Positions 1-11,201 of a stretch of 64,000 bases of DNA are shown in pieces. Under the pieces are notes generated by a model. It was not told where the DNA came from and searched no databases. It saw only the letters and a program-made list of their open reading frames with translations. Positions within the stretch are counted from its first letter, which is position 1; every line of letters begins with the position of its first letter. The stretch is from assembly GCF_965363235.1 (NCBI RefSeq), contig NC_134847.1, forward strand, positions 73,786,268 through 73,850,267, read 5' to 3'. Position numbers and translations under genes: made by a program. Source of the stretch: Mytilus galloprovincialis. Lineage: Eukaryota; Mollusca; Bivalvia; Mytilida; Mytilidae.

Positions 1-659
1 CATCTGTATCAGTATCACATATTAATAAAAACACGCAATATTTATAAATCTATGCTTGCTTTTATTCCATTGATGCGCAGGATGAACGAAAGTATTTGTT
101 TGTTTACAGCATATCAAGATATTGAATTTGCTATTTATGCTTACTATAATGGTTGCTGGGGCAAAATGTTCCTATTTGGCTGAATTGCAGTCAGGTGATA
201 AAATCTGTGAGAGAACAATGACGTAAGTTGGATAGAAAATCGACAATGAATCGTTATACAAATAATCATGTACTGAAATAAGATTGATTGATCCCTGGCT
301 GCTTAACCAAAAGTGAAAAACAGTTTATGTAAATAAAAAAAGAAGATGTGGTATGATTGCCAACACTCCAAACTGCCCTCAGTCTGAAAAGGCCATGTTT
401 TGTGCTCGAAACTGAGTCAAAACTGGTCGGGACATGTCGTTACTGAGATGAGAATGGTCGAGACAGGTCGAGATTGGTCGAACATTTGTCGAGAACATTT
501 GAAACTATTCCAATATTGTCAAGTTCTGAATCAGACTTGTGAAAGTAAAGTTGAAATCAAAGTTGAGTACAATTAAGTACTGTCGAGATTATGTCGAGTC
601 TTATCAAGTAAATATGTGCTCAACATTACTAGCCCAGCACATAATATGGTCTTTTCAGA

Positions 660-1140
660 CTCTGATCAGTTTGTAGTGCAATGAGACAACTCTCCACAAA
701 ATACCAAATGAAATAGCATTTTAGAAGTATAGGTCACCGTAGGGCATTAAGCAATGAGCAAAGCCTATACCGCCTAGTCAGCTATAAAATGCCTCAAAAT
801 GTAAAATAATACAAACGAGAAGACTAACGGGCCAGTTTATGTACAAAATAATGAACGCAAACACATGCTTATCTGCAACGTATATATCTGGCGTATAGAC
901 TAAATTTAGTCCTGGTATCTATGATGAGTTTACGTATGACAAACATTGAATAACAGACTCCCGACTTGGGACATTCACATACCATGTGTGGCGGATTTAA
1001 CTCGTTTAAAGATGCCAACACTCCCCTAACCAGGGATAGTTATGTAACAGTACAACATAAAAAAAAAAACAACACTTATATGGATATAGGAAGATGTGAT
1101 ATGAGTACCAATGAGACAACTCTCTATCCAACTATCCAAG
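660..1140 (+). repeat. Dispersed mussel repeat, family A, with a nested fragment
   Basis: Shares long stretches with the copies at 20180-20640 and 53945-54065: GAGACAACTCTCCACAA, TATAGGTCACCGTA, GAGCAAAGCC and AGTCAGCTATAAAA. At about 882-943 it is interrupted by TATCTGGCGTATAG...GATGAGTTT, the end of family G. Decayed, non-coding. Confidence 0.75.
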
Positions 1141-1352
1141 TAAAAATTTATAAAAGTAAACCGTTATAGGTGAAGGTACAGTCTTCAACAAGGAGCATTC
1201 GCTCACACCGAACAGCAAGCTATAAAGGCTCTAAACATCACTAGTGTTAAACCATTCAAACGGGTAAACCAACGGTCTAATCCATATAAAAACGAGAAAC
1301 GAGAAACACTTATGAACCACACAAACATGCAACAACTACTGAACAGCTAATG
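1077..1352 (+). repeat. Dispersed mussel repeat, family B
   Basis: Starts AGGAAGATGTGATATGAGTACCAATGAG and carries TCACACCGAACAGCAAGCTATAAA and AAACCATTCAAACGGG. Further copies lie at 13985-14340 (+), 38823-39145 (reverse) and 52210-52565 (+). Confidence 0.75.
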
Positions 1353-2584
1353 CATACATAGGTCAAATTAGAAATAGTTATATCAATAATTGCCTAAAGA
1401 ATATATCTAAATACGACGTAAGTATTACGGTTTCACGACAGTAACTTTCATTTTTAAATATATGAAAAAGAAATGTAGGGATTTGGAGAAAACCATAAAT
1501 TTGGATGTTATCTAAACAGGTCTCTGTGGCAAGTGAAAGGAACTAATGTAATTGACAATTAAAAAAAAACGTTGCAACCAATCCCACTCTAAAAAAACAA
1601 AAAAACTTAGTAGTCTAAAAGAAGACACTTATGTCTTATATCACGGTTGAATATTGAATATGTTATACACAAGACCTGTCATCAACATAATATCCTTTTT
1701 GAGTACAATTTACGTTTTTGATAAAGACAACAGTGAAGATTGTCCTGTCTTGATTTAATTGCATAATATTTAGATATAAGAAGATGTGGTATTTTATTAA
1801 GTTATATAACTGTTTAAAAGCATGTTAATTGTTTTGCAGAAGAACAGTAATGTATACTGCTTACACTACCAGGCTGAAATGGGTTTGTAATATATTTGGT
1901 AGAAACTGTTACTTGTAAGTATAAGCGTGTTTTTTGTATGGTTCTGGTAAACGAGTTATGCTAATAAACCTTCACACTCCAAATAACATTTTCGTATTTC
2001 GTAAAAAAAAACTCTTTCGAGAAATATCCATTGAAATACTTGAACTCCAAAAGAAATATTGCTTGTTCGACAAAAACGGTACCTACCCACTTGACTACAT
2101 TGAAGCTAAAATGTGATTATGTTTTCAAAGCTGGCGTCTATTTTACTTGTTTCCTTGGTTTATAACCCAAACGAAGCTCCAGACCGAGGATGTATTTATA
2201 TGCCTTTTCCAAGTCAGAAACGTCTAACCTCTGGTAGTCTTAATTTTCTTAATTTTGTGGTTCATTCATATGTTTTGAGTTTAGTGGGGCAACAACTTTT
2301 TTTGACCTAGTATACACTATTGCCAGCTAAAACTTGGTTTTATACATCTCTTTCTTTTGGTAATTTCACGTTACCTTGTTACGTATTCTATTACTGTTTT
2401 AAATTGTACTTTGATAAAGTTCAGGAAATGAAATTTTCTCTATCTTAATTAATTTTGAAAATACATTCATATTATTTCATCCCTTAAAAAGCTGACATTT
2501 ACAAAGTGCACGAAATTTATTCGGGGTTTTGGTAAGGATATCTTATCCTCAATAGAAGATTTAATGTTTTGATTTGATTTTTTA

Positions 2585-2770
2585 ATTGAAAATGAAAATG
2601 AGGAATGTGTCAAAGAGACAACAACCCGACCATACAATAGACAACATCAGATGGTCAGCAATAGGTCTTCAATGCAGTGAAAAACTCCCGCACCCGGATG
2701 CGTCCTTCAGCTGGCCCCTTAACAAATATATATACTAGTTCAGTGATAATGGACGTCATACTAAAGTTTT
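2585..2770. repeat. Dispersed mussel repeat, family C
   Basis: Contains GTGTCAAAGAGACAACAACC, GGTCTTCAATGCAGTGA and CCTTCAGCTGGCCCCTTAAC, a combination I recognise as a very common mussel repeat. Single copy in this window; non-coding. Confidence 0.65.
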
Positions 2771-3179
2771 CTATTGGCTATGTTGTTGTCTTTTTGTCAA
2801 CCTATAGGTTTGTATTGCCACTTGAGTATATTCTTCCCTTTAACAGTGTTTAAACTATATTGAAAAAGAAAAATACAATGGTTAACGTTCTAAAATACGC
2901 GTAGGTTCACAGAAATTGAACATTTATTCTTCTACAAGAATTATTCTGAATTTTATAACTAATCGGATTAAAAGTTTTCTTTTACATTAATTAATATAAT
3001 TTCATAAAATTATGATTTACTGACATTTTCAACTCGTTATTTCGTATGTTTTCATAAGTTTATAATTTACAGTCCTTTTTAACTCAATATTCTTTTGTAT
3101 TATAAAATTATTATAATAAGTTCTAAAATTAGACTTTTTATTTGATTTAAATAGCATATTAATAATCTTTTTATTTTAG

Positions 3180-3277
3180 TATGTACTTCATTGTTTCTGT
3201 AAAACAAACCAGAACTGAGACGGTTGTAACTCCAGTATGTTGTGAAGGATATATCGAAGAGGACGAAAAATGCATGA
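3180..3277 (+). CDS. Exon with EMI-like CCEGY motif
   Basis: The acceptor is a T-rich tract ending TTTTAG at 3179. The reading is VKQTRTETVVTPVCCEGY and then IEEDEKCM, the spacing typical of the end of an EMI domain. The donor was placed at 3278 (GTAGTA) because this gives phase 1, which fits the next exon; a competing donor GTAATT at 3281 would end the exon at 3280 and also keep phase 1, because it adds exactly three bases. Start phase requires an upstream exon. Confidence 0.6.
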
Positions 3278-6200
3278 GTAGTAATTGTCTTTTTATTTGA
3301 TATTATTTTATTATGCTACAAACATTCAAATAAGATTAAAAAGGCAAAATCCTTTGCACAAAATGCTACATAAGCAGACAATTCCACGTAATAAGAGTTC
3401 GCCACATAAAATATGTCATCCAATTTAGTAATACTAGTTGAGCTCCAACCACAAAAAATATCAAAATCATCTGTCATTTAACATATTCAACTGAATATAT
3501 TAGATTTTATGTAACAGTATTTCTTCAATGGTCAAATATCATACATTTATTTCGAAGATACAAATAAAGGTTAAAGTACCCGAGGGAATCACATAAAGTA
3601 TATAAGTAATTAGACGGGATGTGTATACAGATTCAGCGTTTTCTGCTAATCATGTATGCATCTATGCATATTCATAATTCGTCAAAATGTTTACATTCGG
3701 TAATAAGAAAATATCAGAACATTAACAAATGATACAAAAATGATCTAAGACTGCTGAAACATGTTTCTAGAGAGTTAAGACACGGAAACAGCATATCGGT
3801 CATCCACTTTTCGATGATGAAAACAGACGTGTTTCCTTATATCTCTGTTGGAACATAATATTTTATTAAAGTACGCATTACACCTGTTTCTTAGCCTCGT
3901 ACAACTACAGCTGATATTTAAGGACACTAAACAGTTATTGTCTTTATCCTGCAATTAATTCTGGATATTGTTTGTGCTTTGAAAGACACAAAAACTCACA
4001 TTTTTTGATTTTTTTTTCGATTTAAAATCCCTTGAGGCCAGTGTAGTAGTAATAAAATCACACATTCAGCTGAAGACTGGTTCGCAAAAAATAAAGGCAA
4101 CAGTAGTATACCGATGTTCAAACTCATAAATCCATGGACAAAAAACAAAATCGGGGTAACAAACTAAAACTGAGGGAAACGCATTAAATATAAGAGGAGA
4201 ACAACGACACAACACTACAATGTAACACACACAGAAAAGGACCAAGCAACAGACAAAATCCCACGAGAATAACAAATATAACATCAAAACCAAATAAATG
4301 AATTTAGGATAGACAAGTACCGTGACACGTCTTATCGCAATGTGAATTTACACTGCAAAATAAGAGAAAACAAACGACGCAACGTTAAAATGTAACACAT
4401 ACAGAAACGAACTATAATATACCAATGGCCATATTCCTGACTTGGTACAGAAAAATAGAATATCGAATGGTCAACAATAATACATCGCTCAAGGTGAATA
4501 ATTATCTTTTTTAACATAACAACTAATTTCAACAGTAAAAAAAATTATCAAAACAAAAATGAATATCCAATTTGAAACAGAAGTGTACGAGTTGTCCTAC
4601 GCTCCAGAATTTTGAACTGAACTTGCCATTCACGTAACATGCATGCCGAAATTGACATGGTTTCTACATATGTCTACATTTTTCAACATAAGAAAATGTT
4701 TGTTCCAAATCAGGAATTTGATATTTATTATTTTAGAGCATTTGATTTTTCCGTTTCCTAGAGACTTTCCATCTAGAATTTCCCTCGCAGTTTGGTATTT
4801 TTCCTTATTTTCTATTTCATAAATGTCAAAAGTGAGAAATAAGTGTGTCATGCTTATATGTGTAAAGACAAAATTGAATCCAATTGAATCGAAGGAACTT
4901 TCAACTATTCCGAATCAATAAATATTTTTCTTACCATTTTCAGGTTTATATTTTGTATTTGTTTTATTATTATTTTTCTTTTCACTAGATTATGTCTGTT
5001 TTTCTCTGGTATAGTGCATGAAATGATCTCCTAAGTACTATCCTTGTACGTTTTATGCCTTTCAAAAGTTATGAGCTGATGAAAACTTGAATACCAAGCG
5101 ACTTCATAGCAGATTCATATAAAAAAACTAAATAAAGACCCGGAATATCGTCTGCGGTGAGACTTATTTTAAAATTAGACGTTGTCGAAAATGGAAGTTG
5201 AAAACACTTGTTACGAGGCATCATAAGGTAGACGGAAATTTACTTATCTTGGTTATTGCAGTGTACGCAAATCTTCTTTCTGTCAATGTATATATTATCT
5301 AACATTACAGCTGTAACAACAGAAACTCCAACCGGAAGCTTAGCGGGGAATTTAACAAGTACCTCCCCGGTAGTAGTCAGTATATCAGTTGTACTAATCC
5401 TGATTCTTATAGCGTTAGCTGTAGCAGTTATGTTTGTTTTACATCGCAGAAAGCTGAAAATGTGAGTCATTTTCAAACTCTATATATATTCCATATAAAC
5501 ATAAACAGATTGTGAACGAAATTATAGACAAGAATGTAATCACGTAAACTATATGGGTGGTACGTCAATGAAAAAATACCTTAAGGTGGCTCACCCCAGT
5601 AAGGACCCCCGGTATTTTTTTATTTTCACATATTTTGTAGATGTTTTTATGCTGAATCCAAAATTGCAAATAAAAAGGGTCACTAGGCTCGTTCTCCCCT
5701 CAAATTGAAGCGAAATGTGAGATGTTGACCCTATTTCCAAAAATTTCCACCCTTTTAATTTTAACAGCTTAATCAAATTCAAAGATGCAGTGTCTATCAG
5801 TTAAAATGTATTGCACAAACTTGGATGGATGGATATCAGAAAGGGAATATTCTACATGCACAAATAATTTAACTGCTACTTATAACACATATATCCAATT
5901 TTAATTTTGATTATGAAAACTAATTTTGATAAAATAGTATCTTAATTAGTAAAAAACAAATCCATTAGTATGTCTCCATATATCAGAGTGTGTTTATACT
6001 TCTTTTTAAAGTCCTGGTTTTATTATCACGATACCCTCTTTTAAAGCTATTTAGAGAAATAATAAATTTGATATATTTGATAATACTTTCATCTCACAAG
6101 CAATAAAACTATATACAAGTTTGTTCTAATGTAAGTTAAACCCCCTTTGATGCATTTGTTTCAGTCTTTTAAGTCCAGTATTGCCATTTCCTGGTATAAT

Positions 6201-9200
6201 TATGGTCACAGTCGTACCGAATTTACTGTAACCACAAAAACTTATGGTAGTGTATGCCCAGCACATGCAACTTAACAAAGACTTTAGAATAAGTGACCTC
6301 AAAACTAATAAGGATCCTTCTTTCGTTACAAACATTTCTTTTATCAAACCATCTGAAAAGAAAAACAAACCAAAAACCAAGATTACTGAAGGACAAATAG
6401 AAGGGAAGTGATTCCAACAATTTTTTAAAAGAAAAATGTAAACTTGTGTATGTTTATTAATGTCATTTTAATGTCATTTTTGCAGACCATTTCTTTACAA
6501 AAGCCGAACAGATTCAGTATCAAAAAACCAAGTCTGTGGTAAGTTTGCCAGAATATCGACTGATCGAATCTATGGTAAGTTTACCTAGATATCTACAAGT
6601 CCAGTCTATAACAAGTAGACTGAGATCGACTGATGTGGTCTTTAATAAACATGTCGGCATATCGACTGATTCAGAATATAAAAAGTAAGACGGGATAATG
6701 ACTGATCCGTTGTATGGTGGGTAGGCAGGACTTTCGACTAATTCAGTATATGGTTAGTAGACCGGAGTATCGATTGATCAAGTCTATGACCAGTAGGTAG
6801 AATTATCGACTAATTCAGTATATGGTAAGAAGACCGGAGTATCGATTGATCAAGTCTATGATCGTTAGTTCGAATCATTACTAATCCCGGGTGTGGTAAG
6901 AAGACATAAGTATCGAATGATCCGTTCTTTATAAAGAAAGTAGATTTGTAGCAGTTGCTCCATTATATGGTAAGTTTCCATGCCTTCTTTCTATAGATAG
7001 GATCATTCGATACGCCGGCCTGAATCTGTAACCGGGGTATTGACTCCGCTAGTCTATATTAAGTATGTCAGTGTATTGCTTGACCAAGTCTATGGTTTAT
7101 AGGCTTGAGTATCGACTACTCTTGTCTATGCTAAGTATGCCGGAACATCCACGGGTTCAGTCTTGAGTAAAAGGAAGCAGGAGACTCGCCCGATCCAGTC
7201 TATAGTAAAACGTCCGAGGTATCGACTGATCCGATCTTTCGTAAATAGGACCGAGTATCGATTGATCCTGTTTATGGTGAGTAAGCAAGAGTATCAACTG
7301 ATCAAGTATTTGGTTATTGGTAAGTAGGCCGTAGTATCGACTGATCCCGTCTATGGTAAGCAAGCTGGGGTATTGACTGATCTTATATATGGTGAGTAGG
7401 CCGAAGTATTGACTTATACAGTATTTGGTAAGTAGGAACTAGTATCGACTGTTCTAGTAATAGTAACTAAGCTGGAGTATCGACTGATCCATTCTATGGT
7501 ATGTTGGCCAGATTATTGACTGATTCTGTGTATGGGAAATATTTTGTAGACTTAACTGATCTTATCTATGGTAAGTAGACTAAGAGTATCGACTGATCAG
7601 GTTTATAGTAAGAAAGCTCGATTATCGACTGATCTAGTCTATGTTATAAAGTTATGGTATACCGACTGATCCAGTCTATGTTGAATAGAGTGAAGGATCG
7701 ATTGATCCACTCTAAGAAGCCAAGAGTATATAATAATTTAGCCTTTAGTTAGGCAGAGTATTGACTGATACTGTCTATTTCAAATACACGGGCAAATTTC
7801 GTTCACATGCATTTCACGTGAATTTGAATTCATGTGAATCTCACGTGAAATTCACATGAATTTCACCTCAAACGAGCTTATACGTAAAATCAGTTTTTGT
7901 AAGTTTCATGTGAATCTCATGTGAAACTAATGTGAATTTCACATGAAAATCACGTAAATTATTTTGATGTGAAATTCAAATGAATTTGTAAAAAAGAGTA
8001 TTTTAAATAACATCTAAATTTTCAAATTTAATTAAAATCATGAAAAATATCAAATTTTTTTGTTGTAAATTTCATGTGAAATTCATGTGAAAAATTTCAC
8101 GTCAGATTCATGTGAATCTAAATTCATGTGAAATTCACATGAAAATTTTCACGTGAGTTTCATGTATAAGCTCGATTGAGGTGAATCTCACGTGAAATTT
8201 TTCATGTGAATTTCATGTGAGATTCATGTGAAATTCATGTGAGCAAATTTTGCCTGTGTAGGCTGGGGTATCGACTGGTCTAGTCTTTGGTAATCGACTA
8301 ATATAGTACATGGCAAGTAGAATGAAGTATCGACTGATCCAGTCTATTGTAAGTAGAAAGGGTAATCGACTAATCTAGTTTATGGTGAGTAGGCCGAAGT
8401 ATTGACTTATACAGTATTTGGTAAGTAGGAACTAGTATCGACTGTTCTAGTAATAGTAACTAAGCTGGAGTATCGACTGATCCATTCTATGGTATGTTGG
8501 CCAGATTATTGACTGATTCTGTGTATGGGAAATATTTTGTAGACTTAACTGATTTTATCTATGGTAAGTAGACTAAGAGTATCGACTGATCAGGTTTATA
8601 GTAAGAAAGCTCGATTATCGACTGATCTAGTCTATGTTATAAAGTTATGGTATACCGACTGATTCAGTCTATGTTGAATAGAGTGAAGGATCGATTGATC
8701 CACTCTAAAAAGCCAAGAGTATATACTAATCTAGCCTTTAGTTAGGCAGAGTATATATTGACTGATACTATCTATTTCAAATACACGGGCAAATTTCGCT
8801 CACATGCATTTCACGTGAATTTGAATTCATGTGAATCTCACGTGAAATTCACATGAATTTCACCTCAAACGAGCTTATACGTAAAATCAGTTTTTGTAAG
8901 TTTCATGTGAATCTCATGTGAAACTAATGTGAATTTCACATGAAAATCACGTAAATTATTTTGATGTGAAATTCAAATGAATTTGTAAAAAAGAGTATTT
9001 TAAATAACATCTAAATTTTCAAATTTAATTAAAATCATGAAAAATATCAAATTTTTTTGTTGTAAATTTCATGTGAAATTCATGTGAAAAATTTCACGTC
9101 AGATTCATGTGAATCTAAATTCATGTGAAATTCACATGAAAATTTTCACGTGAGTTTCATGTATAAGCTCGATTGAGGTGAATCTCACGTGAAATTTTTC

Positions 9201-11184
9201 ATGTGAATTTCATGTGAGATTCATGTGAAATTCATGTGAGCAAATTTTGCCTGTGTAGGCTGGGGTATCGACTGGTCTAGTCTTTGGTAATCGACTAATA
9301 TAGTACATGGCAAGTAGAATGAAGTATCGACTGATCCAGTCTATTGTAAGTAGAAAGGGTAATCGACTAATCTAGTTTATGGTGAGTAGGCCGAAGTATT
9401 GACTTATACAGTATTTGGTAAGTAGGAACTAGTATCGACTGTTCTAGTAATAGTAACTAAGCTGGAGTATCGACTGATCCATTCTATGGTATGTTGGCCA
9501 GATTATTGACTGATTCTGTGTATGGGAAATATTTTGTAGACTTAACTGATCTTATCTATGGTAAGTAGACTAAGAGTATCGACTGATCAGGTTTATAGTA
9601 AGAAAGCTCGATTATCGACTGATCTAGTCTATGTTATAAAGTTATGGTATACCGACTGATCCAGTCTATGTTGAATAGAGTGAAGGATCGATTGATCCAC
9701 TCTAAAAAGCCAAGAGTATATACTAAACTAGCCTTTAGTTAGGCAGAGTATTGACTGATACTGTCTATTTCAAATACACGGGCAAATTTCGCTCACATGC
9801 ATTTCACGTGAATTTGAATTCATGTGAATCTCACGTGAAATTCACATGAATTTCACCTCAAACGAGCTTATACGTAAAATCAGTTTTTGTAAGTTTCATG
9901 TGAATCTCATGTGAAACTAATGTGAATTTCACATGAAAATCACGTAAATTATTTTGATGTGAAATTCAAATGAATTTGTAAAAAAAAGTATTTTAAATAA
10001 CATCTAAATTTTCAAATTTAATTAAAATCATGAAAAATATCAAATTTTTTTGTTGTAAATTTCATGTGAAATTCATGTGAAAAATTTCACGTCAGATTCA
10101 TGTGAATCTAAATTCATGTGAAATTCACATGAAAATTTTCACGTGAGTTTCATGTATAAGCTCGATTGAGGTGAATCTCAAGTGAAATTTTTCATGTGAA
10201 TTTCATGTGAGATTCATGTGAAATTCATGTGAGCAAATTTTGCCTGTGTAGGCTGGGGTATCGACTGGTCTAGTCTTTGGTAATCGACTAATATAGTACA
10301 TGGCAAGTAGAATGAAGTATCGACTGATCCAGTATATTGTAAGTAGAAAGGGTAATAGACGAATCTAGTTTATGGTGAGTAGTCTGGAGTATACCTTCCA
10401 CAGAGTTGATTACATTAAATGTACAAATAAATTAATCTAACCAGTTTGCAAACGTAAATCTTGGTAAAACTATGCGCTACTTTTTTTTCTATTTGTATTT
10501 ACAGTTGAACCAAACAGTGATATTCCCGAATACCTAGACTTGGAGCAGTCTAAAGAATCACCCAGTAAACCAAGTATAGCAAATGTCCTTTATAATAAAA
10601 TGCAGACACTTAGAAGGACAAAGGAAACTAAAATTCAAAATGATTCTGAGTTACAGATTTATGACACGTGCGAAGATACCACAGACTCTTTAGAATACAA
10701 TAATCTGAACAAAAGTTTGAAAGGTATGATCACAGAGAAAGTTAACACCGTCAGTTCATCAATAAAAAGAATAAGAGATAGTTTGAAATCAAAGGAGAAT
10801 TCATCCGATAATAAAAAAGAAAAGTTAACTTCTATGAAATCCATGGGCAGAAATCAACTTGGGACTTTGCCTGAGATTCCTTCATGTAAAGCAGACAACA
10901 GCAGCAATGACGTTACATTAAGCGTTAAAAAACGTCGGTATATTCAGCCAATCGGAGAATTTCCGTTAACCGCAAATACTGCGTACGGCGAGGTTCAAGA
11001 TGAACCAATTGAAACGTTCGAATATTTGAACAAACCTAAATTAACATCGAAAGAAAATGATTACCACGAATTCGAAAAAAAGGAAAATAGATTAGAAAAA
11101 AACACAGATTCTCAAAAGGATACAAATTCTAAGGAGGAAATTCCTCCAGTGTATGATGACATACACGTATATGCTGATATTTAA
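3180..11184 (+). CDS. EMI/EGF-motif single-pass membrane protein, 3' part of gene
   Basis: Spliced gene; exons 3180-3277, 5311-5461, 6486-6538 and 10505-11184. All three internal junctions have GT-AG ends and agreeing phases, and the frame ends at TAA 11182-11184. The product has a short extracellular cysteine motif (TPVCCEGYIEEDEKC), a Thr/Ser stalk, one transmembrane segment followed by HRRK, and a cytoplasmic tail of about 240 residues. The CCEGY motif resembles the end of EMI domains of MEGF/Draper-like scavenger receptors; that is a family resemblance, not proof. No EGF repeats were seen between the EMI-like and membrane exons. The start codon and signal peptide were not found and may lie left of the window. 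Function unknown; a cell-surface receptor is the likely class. Confidence 0.7.
3278..5310. other. Intron with family D repeat at about 4055-4545
   Basis: The repeat part (AAAGGCAACAGTAGTATACC, ACTCATAAATCCATGGAC, AACAACGACACAACACTACA) is a recognisable dispersed mussel family; a short piece recurs at 14373. Open frames on the reverse strand here are repeat sequence, not genes. The rest of the intron shows no exon I can support. Confidence 0.6.
5311..5461 (+). CDS. Transmembrane exon
   Basis: It follows acceptor ACATTACAG and ends before donor GTGAGT at 5462. It codes a Thr/Ser/Pro stalk (VTTETPTGSLAGNLTSTS, with an N-glycosylation site NLTS), then about 24 hydrophobic residues (VSISVVLILILIALAVAVMF) and the stop-transfer stretch HRRKLK, which places the C-terminus in the cytoplasm. 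Confidence 0.8.
5462..6485. other. Intron, nothing recognised
   Basis: AT-rich intron. A stretch at 5585-5770 is less AT-rich and may be an old repeat, but I see no second copy in the window. Confidence 0.5.
6486..6538 (+). CDS. 53-base juxtamembrane exon
   Basis: Acceptor TTTTTGCAG and donor GTAAGT at 6539. Joined to the membrane exon, it reads IPFLYKSRTDSVSKNQVC, a basic juxtamembrane segment. Its last bases (AAGTCTGTG) and the donor closely match the unit of the minisatellite that fills the following intron. Confidence 0.7.
7785..8260. mobile_element. Foldback MITE, copy 1 of 3
   Basis: 476 bp including flanking TA on both sides. The ends are CACGGGCAAATTTCG and, on the other strand, CACAGGCAAAATTTG, followed by imperfect inverted repeats of more than 100 bp made mostly of TCACGTGAAT/TTCATGTGAA words. 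There is no coding capacity. TA duplication and terminal inverted repeats suggest a non-autonomous DNA transposon, perhaps mobilised by a Tc1/mariner-type transposase; the superfamily is an inference. Confidence 0.8.
8782..9257. mobile_element. Foldback MITE, copy 2 of 3
   Basis: Same element and same flanking minisatellite sequence as the copy at 7785, so it was copied as part of the higher-order repeat rather than by a new insertion. Confidence 0.8.
9775..10250. mobile_element. Foldback MITE, copy 3 of 3
   Basis: Third copy, again 476 bp and with the same flanks. It differs from copy 2 by a few substitutions, such as AAAAAAAGTA for AAAAAGAGTA. Confidence 0.8.
10505..11184 (+). CDS. Last exon, cytoplasmic tail
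   Basis: Acceptor TTTGTATTTACAG. Joined to the previous exon it reads VEPNSDIPEYLDLEQ and continues for 225 residues to TAA. The tail is highly charged (Lys/Glu/Ser) and predicted disordered. It contains several Tyr-x-x-hydrophobic motifs: YLDL and YNNL near the front and a close pair, YDDI and YADI, at the very C-terminus. Such motifs can serve endocytosis or SH2 binding; the pair is too close for a classical ITAM. No known domain recognised. Confidence 0.8.
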
Positions 11185-11188
11185 CACA

Positions 11189-11201
11189 AATAAACAATAA
11201 A
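11189..11201 (+). promoter_or_regulatory. Polyadenylation signals of the membrane-protein gene
   Basis: Two AATAAA hexamers (11189-11194 and 11196-11201) lie within 20 bases of the stop codon, suggesting a very short 3' UTR if they are used. Confidence 0.5.

Larger units (their letters stand above)
1..3179. other. Left flank, repeats, no supported exon
   Basis: Holds two adjacent dispersed repeats (660-1140 and 1077-1352), a third family at 2585-2770, and AT-rich sequence. An ATG at 2119 starts a hydrophobic stretch resembling a signal peptide, but the surrounding sequence looks like a decayed repeat and no donor joins it convincingly to the exon at 3180. Short GGTCGAGA-like words recur at 425-600. 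Confidence 0.5.
7388..10370. repeat. Three-copy higher-order repeat, about 995 bp per copy
   Basis: Copies are 7388-8380 (993 bp), 8381-9377 (997 bp) and 9378-10370 (993 bp), phased on TATGGTGAGTAGGCCGAAGT in copies 1 and 2 and on the homologous TATGGTGAGT in copy 3 and at the right edge. Each holds about 13 minisatellite units and one complete MITE. The copies differ by only scattered bases and a 4-base insertion (TATA) in copy 2, so the amplification is recent relative to divergence among the basic units. Confidence 0.9.
6526..10400. repeat. Intronic minisatellite with splice-donor-like unit
   Basis: Degenerate tandem units of roughly 35-40 bases, consensus near GATCCAGTCTATGGTAAGTA followed by GGCCGAAGTATCGACT, run from the end of exon 6486-6538 almost to the next exon. 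They are interrupted by three copies of a MITE. Many units retain GTAAG or GTGAG after TATG or TTTG, for example at 6539, 6575, 6825, 6970, 7277, 7320, 7356, 7392, 7428 and 7571. The first unit is the real exon/intron junction, so the array probably arose from it. Confidence 0.85.

Noticed and set aside
2113-2310. Possible signal-peptide exon MFSKLASILLVSLVYN for the first gene
   Set aside because: Attractive but without a convincing donor, and flanked by what looks like repeat sequence; left out of the gene model.
4066-4851. Reverse frames of 66-75 codons
   Set aside because: They fall in the family D repeat or plain AT-rich intron.
6540-10400. CRISPR-like array of regular repeats
   Set aside because: Units are degenerate and contiguous with no unique spacers, in a eukaryotic intron; it is a minisatellite.
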